From Nocardia seriolae NBRC 15557 (GTDB taxonomy: Bacteria; Actinomycetota; Actinomycetes; Mycobacteriales; Mycobacteriaceae), in NCBI RefSeq assembly GCF_007990715.1, contig NZ_BJWY01000016.1, positions 24,743 to 88,742 of the forward strand: a stretch of 64,000 nucleotides of DNA. The letters run 5' to 3'. Below, in pieces: positions 38,284 to 47,825 of the stretch. A model generated the notes under the pieces. That model was not told the origin of the DNA and made no database searches. It was given only the letters and a program-made list of their open reading frames with translations. The first letter of the stretch is position 1. Each line of letters starts with the position of its first letter. The position numbers and the translations under genes are program-made.

Positions 38284-38901
38284 ATGACTTTGGCTCAACG
38301 GGAGCGCCAGGCGCTGGTCGCGGCGATGGCGGAGGCCGGTCCGGACGCCCCCACCCTGTGCGGGGAATGGACGGCCCGAGATCTGGCCGCGCACTTGGTG
38401 GTTCGCGAGCGCCGCCCCGACGCCGCCCCGGGCATCCTGCTGAAGCCCTTCGCGCCGTACCTGGAGGGCGTGCAGCGCAAGGTCGCCCAGCGCCCCTTCG
38501 CCGAACTCCTGGACGAGGTGCGCAGCGGCCCGCCGTTCTACCTGCGCCCGGTCGACGCGCTGATGAACACCACCGAGATGTTCGTCCACCACGAGGACGT
38601 CCGCCGCGGCGCGCCCGGCTGGGAGCCGCGCACACTGTCCGCCGCCGACGAGAACCAGCTCTGGAAGGTGCTGACGGGCCTGGCGCGCATGGCATATCGC
38701 AAATCACCGGTTACTGTCGCGCTCTCCACGCCCGACGGCCGCCGCACCATCGCCAGCCAGGCCGGTGACCGCACCGTGGTGCTGGCCGGTCCGCCCTCGG
38801 AGTTGCTGCTGCACGCCTTCGGCCGCAATCAGGTCCGGCTCGAGGCCACGGGCGCGCCCGAGGATGTGGCGCTGGTCCACGCCTTGGACCGCAGCGTGTA
38901 A
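38284..38901 (+). CDS. TIGR03085-family metal-binding protein (mycothiol-dependent type)
   Basis: The 205-residue protein belongs to the DinB/maleylpyruvate isomerase N-terminal superfamily, TIGR03085 branch: TLCGEWTARDLAAHLVVRER with the first metal histidine, and NTTEMFVHHEDVRRGAPGWE with the paired histidines. These bind a divalent metal and often use mycothiol. The substrate is unknown. ATG 38284 is preceded by the short -10-like TAAGGT, so a leaderless start is possible. The downstream STAND gene begins about 50 bases later. Confidence 0.85.
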   Translation: MTLAQRERQALVAAMAEAGPDAPTLCGEWTARDLAAHLVVRERRPDAAPGILLKPFAPYLEGVQRKVAQRPFAELLDEVRSGPPFYLRPVDALMNTTEMFVHHEDVRRGAPGWEPRTLSAADENQLWKVLTGLARMAYRKSPVTVALSTPDGRRTIASQAGDRTVVLAGPPSELLLHAFGRNQVRLEATGAPEDVALVHALDRSV

Positions 38902-38953
38902 TAAGCGCCCGAGCGGTCGGGAATGTGATGCCCATCGCCGTGACCAGGGCGGA

Positions 38954-40948
38954 GTGGCAGCGCACGGACTGGTCATGGGCGGGGTCGGCAAGACGGCCCT
39001 GGCCCTGCATGTGGCGCACCGGATCCGGAACCGGTACCCGGACGGGCAGCTGTACGCCGAGCTGTGCGGCGCGGGCGCCACGCCTGCCGATCCCGAACAC
39101 GTGCTGGGCGCGTTCCTGCGCGCACTCGGGGTGGTGCAGAAGGAGATTCCGGGCGGCATGGCCGAGCGGGCGGCGCTGTTCCGCTCGGCGATCAGCGGCC
39201 GTCGCATGCTGGTGGTGCTCGACAATGCCAGTGACGCGGCGCAGGTCGCGCCGCTGCTGCCCGGCGAGTCCGAGTGCGCGGTACTGGTGACCGCCCGCCG
39301 TCCGCTCACCGCTGTTCCGGGTGTGCGGTCCGCCGCGCTGCGGGTCCTCGAACCAGAAGAGGCCGTCGAGCTCTTCGCCCGCATCGTCGGCGCGCCCCGG
39401 GTGGCGGCCGAGCCCGACGCGGTCCGCCGCATTGTCGAACTGTGCGGTCTGCTCCCCATGGCGGTGCGGATCGGGGCCGCCCGGGTGGCGGCGCGCCCGC
39501 AGTGGACGGTGGTGTCGGAGGCCGAGCGCCTGGCCGCCGAACGCCACGATCTCGACCGCTTCCGGGCCGGGGACCTGGCACTGACGGCCGCCTTCCGCGC
39601 GGGCTACGACCAGCTGCCCGTCGAGGCGGCCCGCGCCTTCCGGCTGCTCGCGGTGGCCGACCTCCCCGATCTGTCGCTGGCCGCCACGGCCGCGGTGCTC
39701 GACACCATCGAGCCGGTCGCCGAGGACCTGTGCGAGGAGCTGGTGGATCGCGGCATGTTGGAGTCCGTCGGCCGCGGCCGCTACCACTATCACGACCTCA
39801 TGCGCCTGTTCGCGCACCAGATCGCCGTCCGCGCCGACGCCGGGACCGATGTCACCGCCCGCCTGCTGGACTTCTACCTGGCCACCATGAAAACGGTGCT
39901 GCGCGTGCGGCATCCGGGCCTGCGGCTGCGGCTCGCGCCGACCGGCCACCCGGGCACCCGCCTCACCGATCTGGATTCCACGCGGGAATTCCTCACCCTC
40001 GAGCGCCGCAACCTGAACGCGCTGTACCGGCTGGCCATCGCGGGCACGCCCCGGCATCGGGTGCTGGCCGCGGATCTCGCGCTGACCGTCGCGCAGACCG
40101 GGCTGGCCTGCGATGCCAGCATCGACCCGGCCCGCACGCTCGAGGAGCTGGCCCGGGCGAACGAGGCCGACGGGAATGCCGTCGCCGCCCGGCGCGCCCG
40201 GGTGTCGATGGTCTTCGCGCTGCTCGGCGAGCGGGACGAGCCGCATCGCGCCGCCGCGCACGTGAATCGCCTGCTGGCCGAGGACGATCCGGACTCCGAC
40301 GCGTGGGTGTCGGGCGCGATTCACGCCTACGCCGGACTGCTGGCCCTGCACGACGGCGACCCGGCCCGCGCGGTCACGCATTTCGCCACCACGCTGACGA
40401 TGGCCCGGCGCGTGGGCAGTCCCGAATGCGTCCGCCTCGCGTACTCGCTGCTGGCCCGGGCCTATTCGGCGGCCGGTCGCAATCGCGACTCGCTGGCCGC
40501 CGCGGCCCGCGCGGTGGTGGCCGACGACCGGTCCGGCGTGCGCCGCCATATCGTGTGGGGGCTGATCGAGGCGGCCTGGGTGCTCAGCGCCGAGGGCGAG
40601 TCCGACCGCGGCACCCGGCTTTTCGACGCGGCGCTGGCGCTGTCGCGCCGATTCGGCAGCACCCGTATCGAATCCATCGTGCATGCCCGGGCCGCCCGCG
40701 CCCACCTGGCCGACGGTCGTTTCGCCCAGGCGGCCGAGCACGTCGAACGCGCGGAGGCGACGCGGATCGCGGTCGGCATGGGGGCGATCTACACCCACAA
40801 TCTGCTGGTCCGCTACACCGCGCTGCGCCGGCTGGGCCGCAATGTCGATGCCGCCGAGTGCTACCGCACCGCCGCCACCCAGATCCCCGACTTCGATGCC
40901 GCTCTCACCGCTTGGACCGCCGAGCCCCAGCTGCCCGCGGCCCGCTGA
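38954..40948 (+). pseudogene. STAND/AfsR-like regulator cut at its P-loop
   Basis: The 664-residue frame holds an NB-ARC ATPase (VMGGVGKTALALHVAHRIRN, MLVVLDNASDAAQVAPLLPG, LRVLEPEEAVELFARIVG, GLLPMAVRIGAA) and a long helical TPR-like C-terminal half. Relatives such as AfsR have an N-terminal DNA-binding and BTAD domain plus about 40 residues before the P-loop; none is here. The first P-loop glycine (usual GMGGVGKT) is valine. GTG 38954 has only a poorly spaced ribosome site. It is either a truncated relic or a reduced ATPase fused in place after the TIGR03085 gene. Confidence 0.65.
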
Positions 40949-41052
40949 GTCCCCTCGGAGCCTGCTGCGTCCGTTCGGACTCCGCTGAGTCCTCTACGAG
41001 TCCGCCCGGTCCTTATCGAGGGCCCGCCGAGTCCTTTGCAGCCCGCCGAGCC
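40942..41052 (+). repeat. Degenerate tandem repeat, about 20-bp unit, 5-6 copies
   Basis: Units of the form CCGCTGAGTCCTCTACGAGT repeat from the stop codon of the STAND gene onward (starts near 40942, 40961, 40982, 41002, 41024, 41043; 19-22 bp each). The array is non-coding as far as I can see and ends about 130 bases before ftsK. Confidence 0.7.
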
Positions 41053-41180
41053 AGCGCCTGAACACCCGCTCGCGGGCCGGTGAAAGGCCGGTTTCGGGTA
41101 GCGAGCGCCACATGTCTGATTCGGGTGGGCCGGGTGTTGCGGATGGTCCGGGTGGGGCCAGAGCGGCTAGCCTGGGACGC

Positions 41181-43772
41181 ATGGCAGGTAAGGCCCGCAC
41201 CGGAACGTCACGTACGAGAGCGGGGACTGCGCGGGGGCAGGGTCCTGCGCAGCCCCGGACTCGGAGTCCGCGCACGCCCGCCAAGGGGCGCCCGGCGGCG
41301 CGCAAGGCTCCGGCGCGGCGGCCGGTGCGGCGGCAGTCGAACACCGCGCCGCTGGCGGTGGTCCGGCGCGGGGTGTCCAGTGCGTGGAATATGACGGCGC
41401 GCGGACTGGGGGCCACGACCCGGGCGGTGAGCCGGGCGGGGGATATCGAACACGGGCATCGGCGGGACGGGATCGCGCTGGGGCTGGTGGCCTTCGGGCT
41501 GATCATCGCGGCGGCGGTGTGGATGTCGGCGGGCGGGCCGGTCGGGCACTGGGTGGACACCGCGGTGCGCTGGGTGGCCGGATCCGCTTCGGCGGCACTG
41601 CCGTTCGTGGCGGTGGGTATCGCGGTGGTCCTCATGCGGACCGAGCCGCATCCGGAGATCCGGCCGCGGCTGGTGTTGGGCGGGCTGCTGGCCGGGCTGC
41701 CGATACTCGGGCTGTGGCACATGGCGGCGGGGTCGCCGAGCGACGAGCACGGGCGCGAGCACGGCGCCGGATTCGTCGGCTACGTGGTGGGCGGGCCGCT
41801 GCGGGACGGGCTGAGCGCGTTCCTGGCGGTGCCATTGCTCATGCTGGCCATAGGTTTCGGCGTGCTGCTGCTGACCGGCACCCAGGTGCGGGATGTGCCC
41901 GCGCGCATGCGGGAGATCTTCGGCACGGACGCGGGCGGCGACGAATACGAGGGCTACTCCGAGGAGCACGGCCTCTACGATCCGGACGACTATGACGCGG
42001 ACGGTTTTCCGCTGCACCGCCCGGAGGTGCGCAAGCGCCGCGGCAAGACGCCGTCGGAGAACTATCCGGCCGACGAGTTCGGCGGATCGGACGCCGTCAC
42101 CGAGATCCTCGGCGAGCCGCCGTTGCAGGCCGCCAAGGACATCGCGGCCCCGGAGGAGAAGCCGAAGGCCAAGCCGCGCAAGCCCGCCCCCAAGGTCGTC
42201 GACCAGACTCCGCCGCCGCCGGAACCGCAGCAACTGGAGTTCGTCACCGACCGCGAGGTGGACGGCGACTACACCCTGCCGTCGCTGAACCTGCTCACCG
42301 ATGGCGAGCCGCCCAAGAAGCGCAGCGCGGCAAACGAATCCATGATCGAGGCGATCACCGAGGTCCTGGTGCAGTTCAAGATCGATGCCGCGGTCACCGG
42401 TTTCGTGCGCGGCCCGACGGTCACCCGCTACGAGGTGGAGCTGGGCCCGGGCGTGAAGGTCGAGAAGATCACCGCGCTGGCCCGCAATCTCGCCTACGCG
42501 GTGGCCACCGAGAATGTGCGCCTGCTGGCCCCTATTCCGGGCAAGTCGGCCGTCGGCATCGAGGTGCCCAACGCCGACCGCGAATTGGTGCGCCTGGCCG
42601 ATGTGCTGAAGTCCCCGACCACCCGCAATGATCACCACCCGCTGGTGATCGGTCTGGGCAAGAACATCGAGGGCGAATTCGTCACCGCGAATCTGGCCAA
42701 GATGCCCCACCTGCTGGTGGCCGGTTCGACCGGTTCCGGTAAGTCCAGCTTCGTCAACTCGATGCTGGTCTCGCTGCTGTGCCGCGCCACCCCCGAGGAG
42801 GTGCGGATGATCCTGATCGACCCGAAGATGGTGGAACTCACGCCCTACGAGGGCATTCCGCACCTGATCACGCCCATCATCACCCAGCCCAAGAAGGCCG
42901 CCGCCGCGCTGGCCTGGCTGGTGGAGGAGATGGAGCAGCGGTATCAGGACATGCAGGCCAGCAAGGTCCGCCACATCGACGACTTCAACCGGAAGGTGAA
43001 GTCCGGCCAGATCACCGCGCCCCTGGGCAGCGAAAGGGTCTACCGCCCTTACCCGTACATCCTGGCCATCGTCGACGAGCTCGCCGACCTCATGATGACC
43101 GCCCCGCGCGATGTCGAGGACGCCATCGTCCGCATCACCCAGAAGGCCCGTGCGGCAGGCATTCACCTGGTGCTGGCCACCCAGCGCCCGTCGGTGGACG
43201 TGGTGACCGGTCTGATCAAGACCAACGTCCCGTCCCGATTGGCCTTCGCGACCTCGTCGCTGACCGACTCCCGAGTCATCCTCGACCAGCCCGGCGCGGA
43301 AAAGCTCATCGGTATGGGTGACGGCCTGTTCCTCCCCATGGGCGCAAGCAAACCGACCCGTCTCCAGGGTGCATTCATCTCCGACGAGGAGATCGCCGGA
43401 GTCGTCGACTTCGCCAAGACCCAGGCCGAACCCGACTACCAGGAGGGCGTCACCGCCGCCAAGGCGGGCGAGAAGAAAGACGTCGACCCCGACATCGGCG
43501 ACGACCTCGACCTGCTCCTCCAGGCCATCGAACTGGTCGTCACCTCCCAATTCGGTTCCACCTCCATGCTCCAGCGCAAACTCCGCGTCGGCTTCGCCAA
43601 GGCGGGCCGCCTCATGGACCTCATGGAAACCAGGGGAGTGGTCGGCCCCTCGGAAGGCTCCAAGGCCCGCGACGTCCTCGTCAAGCCCGACGAACTCGAC
43701 GGCCTGCTCTGGACCATCCGAGGCGGCGGCGAACCGCCCGCCTCGGATGATCCGGAGTCCGAAGACTTCTGA
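41181..43772 (+). CDS. ftsK: DNA translocase FtsK
   Basis: Pumps chromosome ends through the closing septum and activates dimer resolution. The 863-residue protein has a basic N-terminus, four membrane helices (about residues 95-250), an acidic/proline linker, then the motor: Walker A LLVAGSTGSGKSSFVNSML (about 510-528), Walker B LAIVDELADLMM, and ATQRPSVDVVTGLIKTNVP. The gamma DNA-reading domain is at the C-terminus (SMLQRKLRVGFAKAGRLMDL). ATG 41181 has TAGCCT 7 bases upstream, a -10 for a leaderless mRNA; ATG 41112 is less likely. Confidence 0.95.
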   Translation: MAGKARTGTSRTRAGTARGQGPAQPRTRSPRTPAKGRPAARKAPARRPVRRQSNTAPLAVVRRGVSSAWNMTARGLGATTRAVSRAGDIEHGHRRDGIALGLVAFGLIIAAAVWMSAGGPVGHWVDTAVRWVAGSASAALPFVAVGIAVVLMRTEPHPEIRPRLVLGGLLAGLPILGLWHMAAGSPSDEHGREHGAGFVGYVVGGPLRDGLSAFLAVPLLMLAIGFGVLLLTGTQVRDVPARMREIFGTDAGGDEYEGYSEEHGLYDPDDYDADGFPLHRPEVRKRRGKTPSENYPADEFGGSDAVTEILGEPPLQAAKDIAAPEEKPKAKPRKPAPKVVDQTPPPPEPQQLEFVTDREVDGDYTLPSLNLLTDGEPPKKRSAANESMIEAITEVLVQFKIDAAVTGFVRGPTVTRYEVELGPGVKVEKITALARNLAYAVATENVRLLAPIPGKSAVGIEVPNADRELVRLADVLKSPTTRNDHHPLVIGLGKNIEGEFVTANLAKMPHLLVAGSTGSGKSSFVNSMLVSLLCRATPEEVRMILIDPKMVELTPYEGIPHLITPIITQPKKAAAALAWLVEEMEQRYQDMQASKVRHIDDFNRKVKSGQITAPLGSERVYRPYPYILAIVDELADLMMTAPRDVEDAIVRITQKARAAGIHLVLATQRPSVDVVTGLIKTNVPSRLAFATSSLTDSRVILDQPGAEKLIGMGDGLFLPMGASKPTRLQGAFISDEEIAGVVDFAKTQAEPDYQEGVTAAKAGEKKDVDPDIGDDLDLLLQAIELVVTSQFGSTSMLQRKLRVGFAKAGRLMDLMETRGVVGPSEGSKARDVLVKPDELDGLLWTIRGGGEPPASDDPESEDF

Positions 43773-43792
43773 CCTCGATCCCGAAAGATCCG

Positions 43793-43825
43793 AGCACTCC
43801 TCGCCGCCGAGGGGGAGGAGGTGCT
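43793..43825. terminator. Hairpin between convergent ftsK and AraC gene
   Basis: AGCACTCCTC and GAGGAGGTGCT pair with a single bulge around a 12-base loop, 20 bases after the ftsK stop. Confidence 0.6.
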
Positions 43826-43921
43826 ACCGGGTGGTGCCTCGCGGCTGGAATGCCGTGAGCGCCTCCAGGATTCCGACGGCGATGAGCCACAACCCGGAGG
43901 CGGTGATGGTCGGGGCTGGCC

Positions 43922-44887
43922 TCAGCCGCGCAATGTCCGGCTGGGCGGTAGGCCGTAGGACTGGCGGTACCAGGCCGCGAAGCGGGCCGGGTGGGTGAAA
44001 CCCCAGCGGGTGGCGATGGCTTCCACGGTCGCGCCGGTGGTGGGGTCGGCGGCTTGCAGGTCGCGGTGGGCGTTGGCGAGACGGATGCGGCGCAGGTAGG
44101 TCACGGGTGTGGTGTCGAAGTGCCGGCGGAAACCGGCTTGCAGCGCCCGGGGAGTCACGCGGGCGGCCGCGGCGATCTGCGCCAGGGTGAGGGGTTCGGC
44201 GGCGTGCTCTTCGATGAATTGTGTTGCGCGGCGCAGGACTGCGGGCACGGTATCGCCGGGGCCGGGGGTGTAGTCGCCGGTCATGGTGGAGTTGGGGAAT
44301 GCGGTGAGCAGTGCGATGGCCGTCAATCGCTTCAGCTCGTTGAGCATCAGAGGGTTGATGCCCTGGCTTCCGGAATCGATCAGGCGGCGGTACAGGAAGG
44401 TGGAGGTATCGGCCCACAGTTGCCGCGCGCCCGCGAGCGGTGTCATGTCGTGGAAGCGCAGCGGCCCGGCGAGATCGGTTGCCTCCGCGGCGTGTTCGGC
44501 GATTTCGGAGAGCGGAAGCCGGACCAGGCTGTAGATCATGTCCTGTAGGTCGGTCATCCAGTCCGAATCCATCGGCGCCAGGAACATTCCGCCCGCACTC
44601 AGCGACAGCTGCTGTTTCGCGGTACTCAGCCGGCCACGACCCGCGAGCAGCACCGCGGCGAGCAGGCAGTCGGACGGCGCGCCGTCCGCGTGATAGGCGA
44701 TCCCGGAGAAGCGCAGCAGATCGGCGCCGAGCCCCTCGGCGGTGGCGGATCGCACTTCGACGCGCAACCGCTGTGGCGACGACACGGTGATCCGAGCGCG
44801 ATGGTCGATCACGAGGCTTTTGACCACCTCGACGCCGCGATCCGGTTCGCTCGTCCGGATTTCGGCCCGTTCGACGGGAACAGTCAC
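43922..44887 (-). CDS. AraC-family transcriptional regulator
   Basis: The 321-residue protein has an N-terminal sensor like the AraC-binding-like domain of actinobacterial regulators (GGMFLAPMDSDWMTDLQD) and a C-terminal double helix-turn-helix: PLTLAQIAAAARVTPRALQA and VEAIATRWGFTHPARFAAWYR then QSYGLPPSRTLRG. GTG 44887 follows a purine-rich GGGGG; a longer frame reaches 44944. Its target is unknown. It converges on ftsK and is divergent from the decayed hydrolase. Confidence 0.85.
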   Translation of the reverse strand: MTVPVERAEIRTSEPDRGVEVVKSLVIDHRARITVSSPQRLRVEVRSATAEGLGADLLRFSGIAYHADGAPSDCLLAAVLLAGRGRLSTAKQQLSLSAGGMFLAPMDSDWMTDLQDMIYSLVRLPLSEIAEHAAEATDLAGPLRFHDMTPLAGARQLWADTSTFLYRRLIDSGSQGINPLMLNELKRLTAIALLTAFPNSTMTGDYTPGPGDTVPAVLRRATQFIEEHAAEPLTLAQIAAAARVTPRALQAGFRRHFDTTPVTYLRRIRLANAHRDLQAADPTTGATVEAIATRWGFTHPARFAAWYRQSYGLPPSRTLRG

Positions 44888-45397
44888 GGCACCCCCACGC
44901 GATCGTGTCTCTCGCTGCCTTCCACCCGACCTGCATTGCCCCACTTCATAACATCGGGCTCCTCATCGCCGAGGATAGCCAGATTCGGAACGCGATATCC
45001 GGAAAGCGAGGCAACTCGCTCGTGGCGCGGATGATGGACGGCGGTGCGACCGATACTGGAATCACGCTCTGCGAGAACGGGACACTGCGATGATGCACCC
45101 CCCGGCTCCCGCAGTGCCCGGGCCCCGCGGAGAAATCACCCCTCGCCCGCGGGGCCACACCCTCTTCCGTCTCGGGAGGAGACGGAACCGAACGGCGTTG
45201 CGTTGATTCGTGCCCTAACGCACCGCCGCGTCGCACCGGCGCTGATCCTGCTGGCGCCCCGGCGCCGGTGCGGCCGGAGCGGACTGCTGCACCCTACCGG
45301 GGCTCACCCGCCGATGATGAGCAATCATCTTTTCGGACAGGGCGATTGGCTTCGGATGGGGTGGGCGAATTCGGGTCGGCCTCGGGGAGGGGCAGCG
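44888..45397. other. Gene-free stretch, 510 bases, with tandem hairpins
   Basis: No frame here has supporting composition or a ribosome site. It contains the upstream region of the AraC gene and two consecutive inverted repeats at 45121-45187, described separately. Confidence 0.5.
45121..45187 (+). promoter_or_regulatory. Two consecutive inverted repeats
   Basis: GGCCCCGCGG/CCGCGGGGCC (10-bp stem, 16-base loop, 45121-45156) is followed 8 bases later by TTCCGTCTC/GAGACGGAA (9-bp stem, 5-base loop, 45165-45187). The pair lies about 210 bases upstream of the hydrolase remnant; terminator or leader structure are both possible. Confidence 0.45.
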
Positions 45398-46443
45398 ATG
45401 GGCGGGGTGCGTTCGAGACGCTGGGCGAGACTGGCCGCGATGGCCGCCTGCGGGGTCGCGGCCAGCGTGCTCGCACCGATGGCGGCCGCCGAGCCGGGCG
45501 GTGGATTGCGGTGGGGGTCGTGCCCGCAGGAGGCGAACGCGGCCGGGGCCGAATGCGCGAGCCTGTCGGTGCCGATGGAGTACGCGATACCCGATGGGCG
45601 GCGGATCGATATCACGATCTCCCGGATCGCCGCGAGCGATCCGGCGGGCAGGCGCGGGGTGCTGTTCGCCGGACAGGGCGGTCCGGGCACGGGTGCGCTG
45701 GGATTCTGGGCGGCGCGGAACACGGTGGTGCCCGCCCTGCATCGGGAGTTCGACGAGATCGCGGTGCAACCGCGGGGCCTGCGATGGTCGCTCCGCACGT
45801 CGATCACGCGCAGGGCTGGAGAGCGCGGGAGGCCGGGCTCACCGAGCTGTTGGAGTGGATCGCCGCGAACGATTCGGTCTACGGGCTGGGCGATACCCGC
45901 AATGCCGTTGCCGCCGAATGGGTTCGGCAGGTCGATGCGCAGGGCGGCGGCTGGCTGGCTCGCCTCGACCCCGCGCTCGGCGGTGCGGCGGGTGCGTTCA
46001 CCTGCAACGAGGACCCGGGTGTTCCCGATCCGGCCGCGGTCTCGTCCGCGATCGGCGACTTCGTTTCCGGTGCAAGTATTTTCGTGTTCTTCTCCGGGTT
46101 GCGGGACTCCGGCGCATTCTGCGGAGCCTGGCCGTCCTCGTCCGAGCGCGTCCGGGTCGACGGCATCGGCCTGAGCACCCGCCCGCTGGTGTTGCAGACC
46201 ACTCGTGACGCCGCCACCCCGGCTGCGGGCGGCCCCGTCATGGCCGCGGCCCTGGGCGGCACCCTGGTCTGGATCGACGGCACCGATCACGGCGCGTTCG
46301 CCCGCGGCAACCCACCGGTCGACGTGGCGGTCGTGCATTACCTCGAAACCGGCGAAGTCACCCTCGCTTCCGCTCCCGCCGCACCCATCGTCACCCCCAG
46401 CCCGCCCGCCGAACCGCCGCGTCCGGCGGGCGGTCAGAGTTAG
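45398..46443 (+). pseudogene. Secreted alpha/beta hydrolase (TAP-like), internally deleted and frameshifted
   Basis: From ATG 45398, behind GGGGAGGGG, a signal peptide (ending PMAAAEPG) leads into LRWGSCPQE, CASLSVPMEYAIPDG, VLFAGQGGPGTG and FDEIAVQPRGLRWS, the N-terminal part of tripeptidyl aminopeptidase-like hydrolases. Around 45790-45840 the match moves to another frame, which continues with TELLEWIAANDSVYGLGDT and the C-terminal TAP domain RPLVLQTTRDAATPAAGG, GTDHGAFA. The central block with the nucleophile elbow (GxSxG) is absent. An internal deletion explains both facts; the product cannot be catalytic. Confidence 0.75.
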
Positions 46444-46454
46444 AACGTGTTCTA
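46441..46454. promoter_or_regulatory. KstR-type operator
   Basis: TAGAACGTGTTCTA is a perfect palindrome and fits the KstR consensus TNNAACNNGTTNNA at every fixed position. It is 44 bases upstream of the acyl-CoA dehydrogenase start, so cholesterol or related lipid intermediates may induce that gene. Confidence 0.7.
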
Positions 46455-46497
46455 TATTCGAGGGTGACCGTTTCGCGAGCCCTCGGGAGTTCTCTAC

Positions 46498-47718
46498 ATG
46501 TACCAGTGGTCCGATGAAGACCTGATGTTCCGTGATGTGTTGCGCGGGTTCATCGACAAGGAGATCAAGCCGCACGTCGAGGAGTTGGAGAGCGGGGCGT
46601 TGCCGCCGTTCGACATCATTCGGAAGCTGTATGCGACCTTCGGGCTGGATGAGATGGCTCGGGAGGGGCTGGAGAAGGCGTTCGCGAAGGAAGAGGGCGG
46701 GAGTGCCGGGAAGGCGGGCGGGGGGTTCAGCGGGTCGGGGTCGATGGGGGTCATCCTCAACAGTGAGCTGGCGGGGATCAGTCTCGGGCTGGTGGCCTCG
46801 ATGGGGGTGAGCCTCGGGCTCACCGTCGGGACGATTCGCAGCCGCGGCACCCTCGCGCAGAAGAAGCGGTGGCTGCCGGAGCTGGTCACGTTCGAGAAGG
46901 TCGGTGCGTGGGCGATCACCGAACCAGATTCGGGCTCGGACGCTTTCGGCGGGATGAAGTCGTATGTGCGCCGGGACGGCGAGGACTACATCCTCAACGG
47001 CCGCAAGACCTTCATCACCAATGGGCCCTACGCCGATGTCACCGTCGTCTATGCCAAGCTGGACGAGGAGGACGGCACCGACCGCCGCGACCGCAAGGTG
47101 CTGACCTTCGTGCTCGACCAGGGCATGCCCGGCTTCACCCAGAGCAAGCCGTTCAAGAAGATGGGCATGAACTCCTCGCCCACCGGTGAGCTGTTCTTCG
47201 ACAATGTCCGCATCACCCCGGACCGGCTGCTCGGCGAGACCGAGACCCCGACCAAGGGCGACGGAAAGGACAGCGCCAAGGAGTCTTTCGCCGCCGAGCG
47301 CATCGGCATCGCCTCGCTGGCGCTGGGCATCATCAACGAATGTCACCGGCTCTGCGTGGATTACGCGAAGTCACGCAAGCTGTGGGGCAAGGAGATCGCG
47401 CAGTTCCAGCTCATCCAGCTCAAGCTGGCCGAGATGGAGATCGCGCGAATCAATGTGCAGAACATGGTGTTCAACGCCATCGAGCGCACCGCGGCGGGGG
47501 AGAAGGTTTCCCTCGCGGAGGCGTCGGCCATGAAGCTGTACTCCTCGCGCGCGGCCACCGAGGTGGCCATGGAGGCGGTGCAGCTCTTCGGCGGCAACGG
47601 CTATATGGCCGAGTACAAGGTCGAGCAGCTGGCCCGGGATGCCAAGTCGCTCATGATCTACGCGGGCAGCAACGAGATCCAGGTGACCCACATCGCCAAA
47701 GGGCTGCTCGGCGCGTAA
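46498..47718 (+). CDS. Acyl-CoA dehydrogenase (FadE-like)
   Basis: The 406-residue flavoenzyme introduces a 2,3 double bond into an acyl-CoA. Visible are the FAD-binding loop WAITEPDSGSDAFGG, FITNGPYADV, the substrate/FAD segment ESFAAERIGIASLALGI, and the C-terminal VQLFGGNGYMAEY and YAGSNEIQ. A short insertion (AKEEGGSAGKAGGGFSGSGS) lies near residue 65. Catalytic-base position appears normal. An exact KstR-type box precedes it, pointing to steroid or lipid catabolism. ATG 46498 lacks a strong ribosome site. Confidence 0.9.
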   Translation: MYQWSDEDLMFRDVLRGFIDKEIKPHVEELESGALPPFDIIRKLYATFGLDEMAREGLEKAFAKEEGGSAGKAGGGFSGSGSMGVILNSELAGISLGLVASMGVSLGLTVGTIRSRGTLAQKKRWLPELVTFEKVGAWAITEPDSGSDAFGGMKSYVRRDGEDYILNGRKTFITNGPYADVTVVYAKLDEEDGTDRRDRKVLTFVLDQGMPGFTQSKPFKKMGMNSSPTGELFFDNVRITPDRLLGETETPTKGDGKDSAKESFAAERIGIASLALGIINECHRLCVDYAKSRKLWGKEIAQFQLIQLKLAEMEIARINVQNMVFNAIERTAAGEKVSLAEASAMKLYSSRAATEVAMEAVQLFGGNGYMAEYKVEQLARDAKSLMIYAGSNEIQVTHIAKGLLGA

Positions 47719-47782
47719 CCGGCCGGACTCCTGGGGATTCCTGTGAATTCGCTCCGAACGAGACAGTGAAGCACTATCGTTT

Positions 47783-47813
47783 CTCATCGCTCACGGCTGC
47801 CGTGAGCGATGAG
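47783..47813 (+). promoter_or_regulatory. Hairpin abutting the ribosome site of the Ig-like gene
   Basis: CTCATCGCTCACGG and its complement form a 14-bp perfect stem with a CTG loop. The stem ends inside the GAGGAG ribosome site of the gene starting at 47826. It may terminate the dehydrogenase transcript or mask the ribosome site of its own mRNA. Confidence 0.6.
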
Positions 47814-47825
47814 AGGAGCACACCC

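Noticed and set aside
37243..38901. Fusion of an N-terminal frame with the TIGR03085 protein
   Set aside because: The first 347 residues are the antisense of two small exported proteins; the family start is ATG 38284.
41208..43550. 780-residue minus-strand frame opposite ftsK
   Set aside because: Antisense shadow of ftsK in GC-rich DNA.
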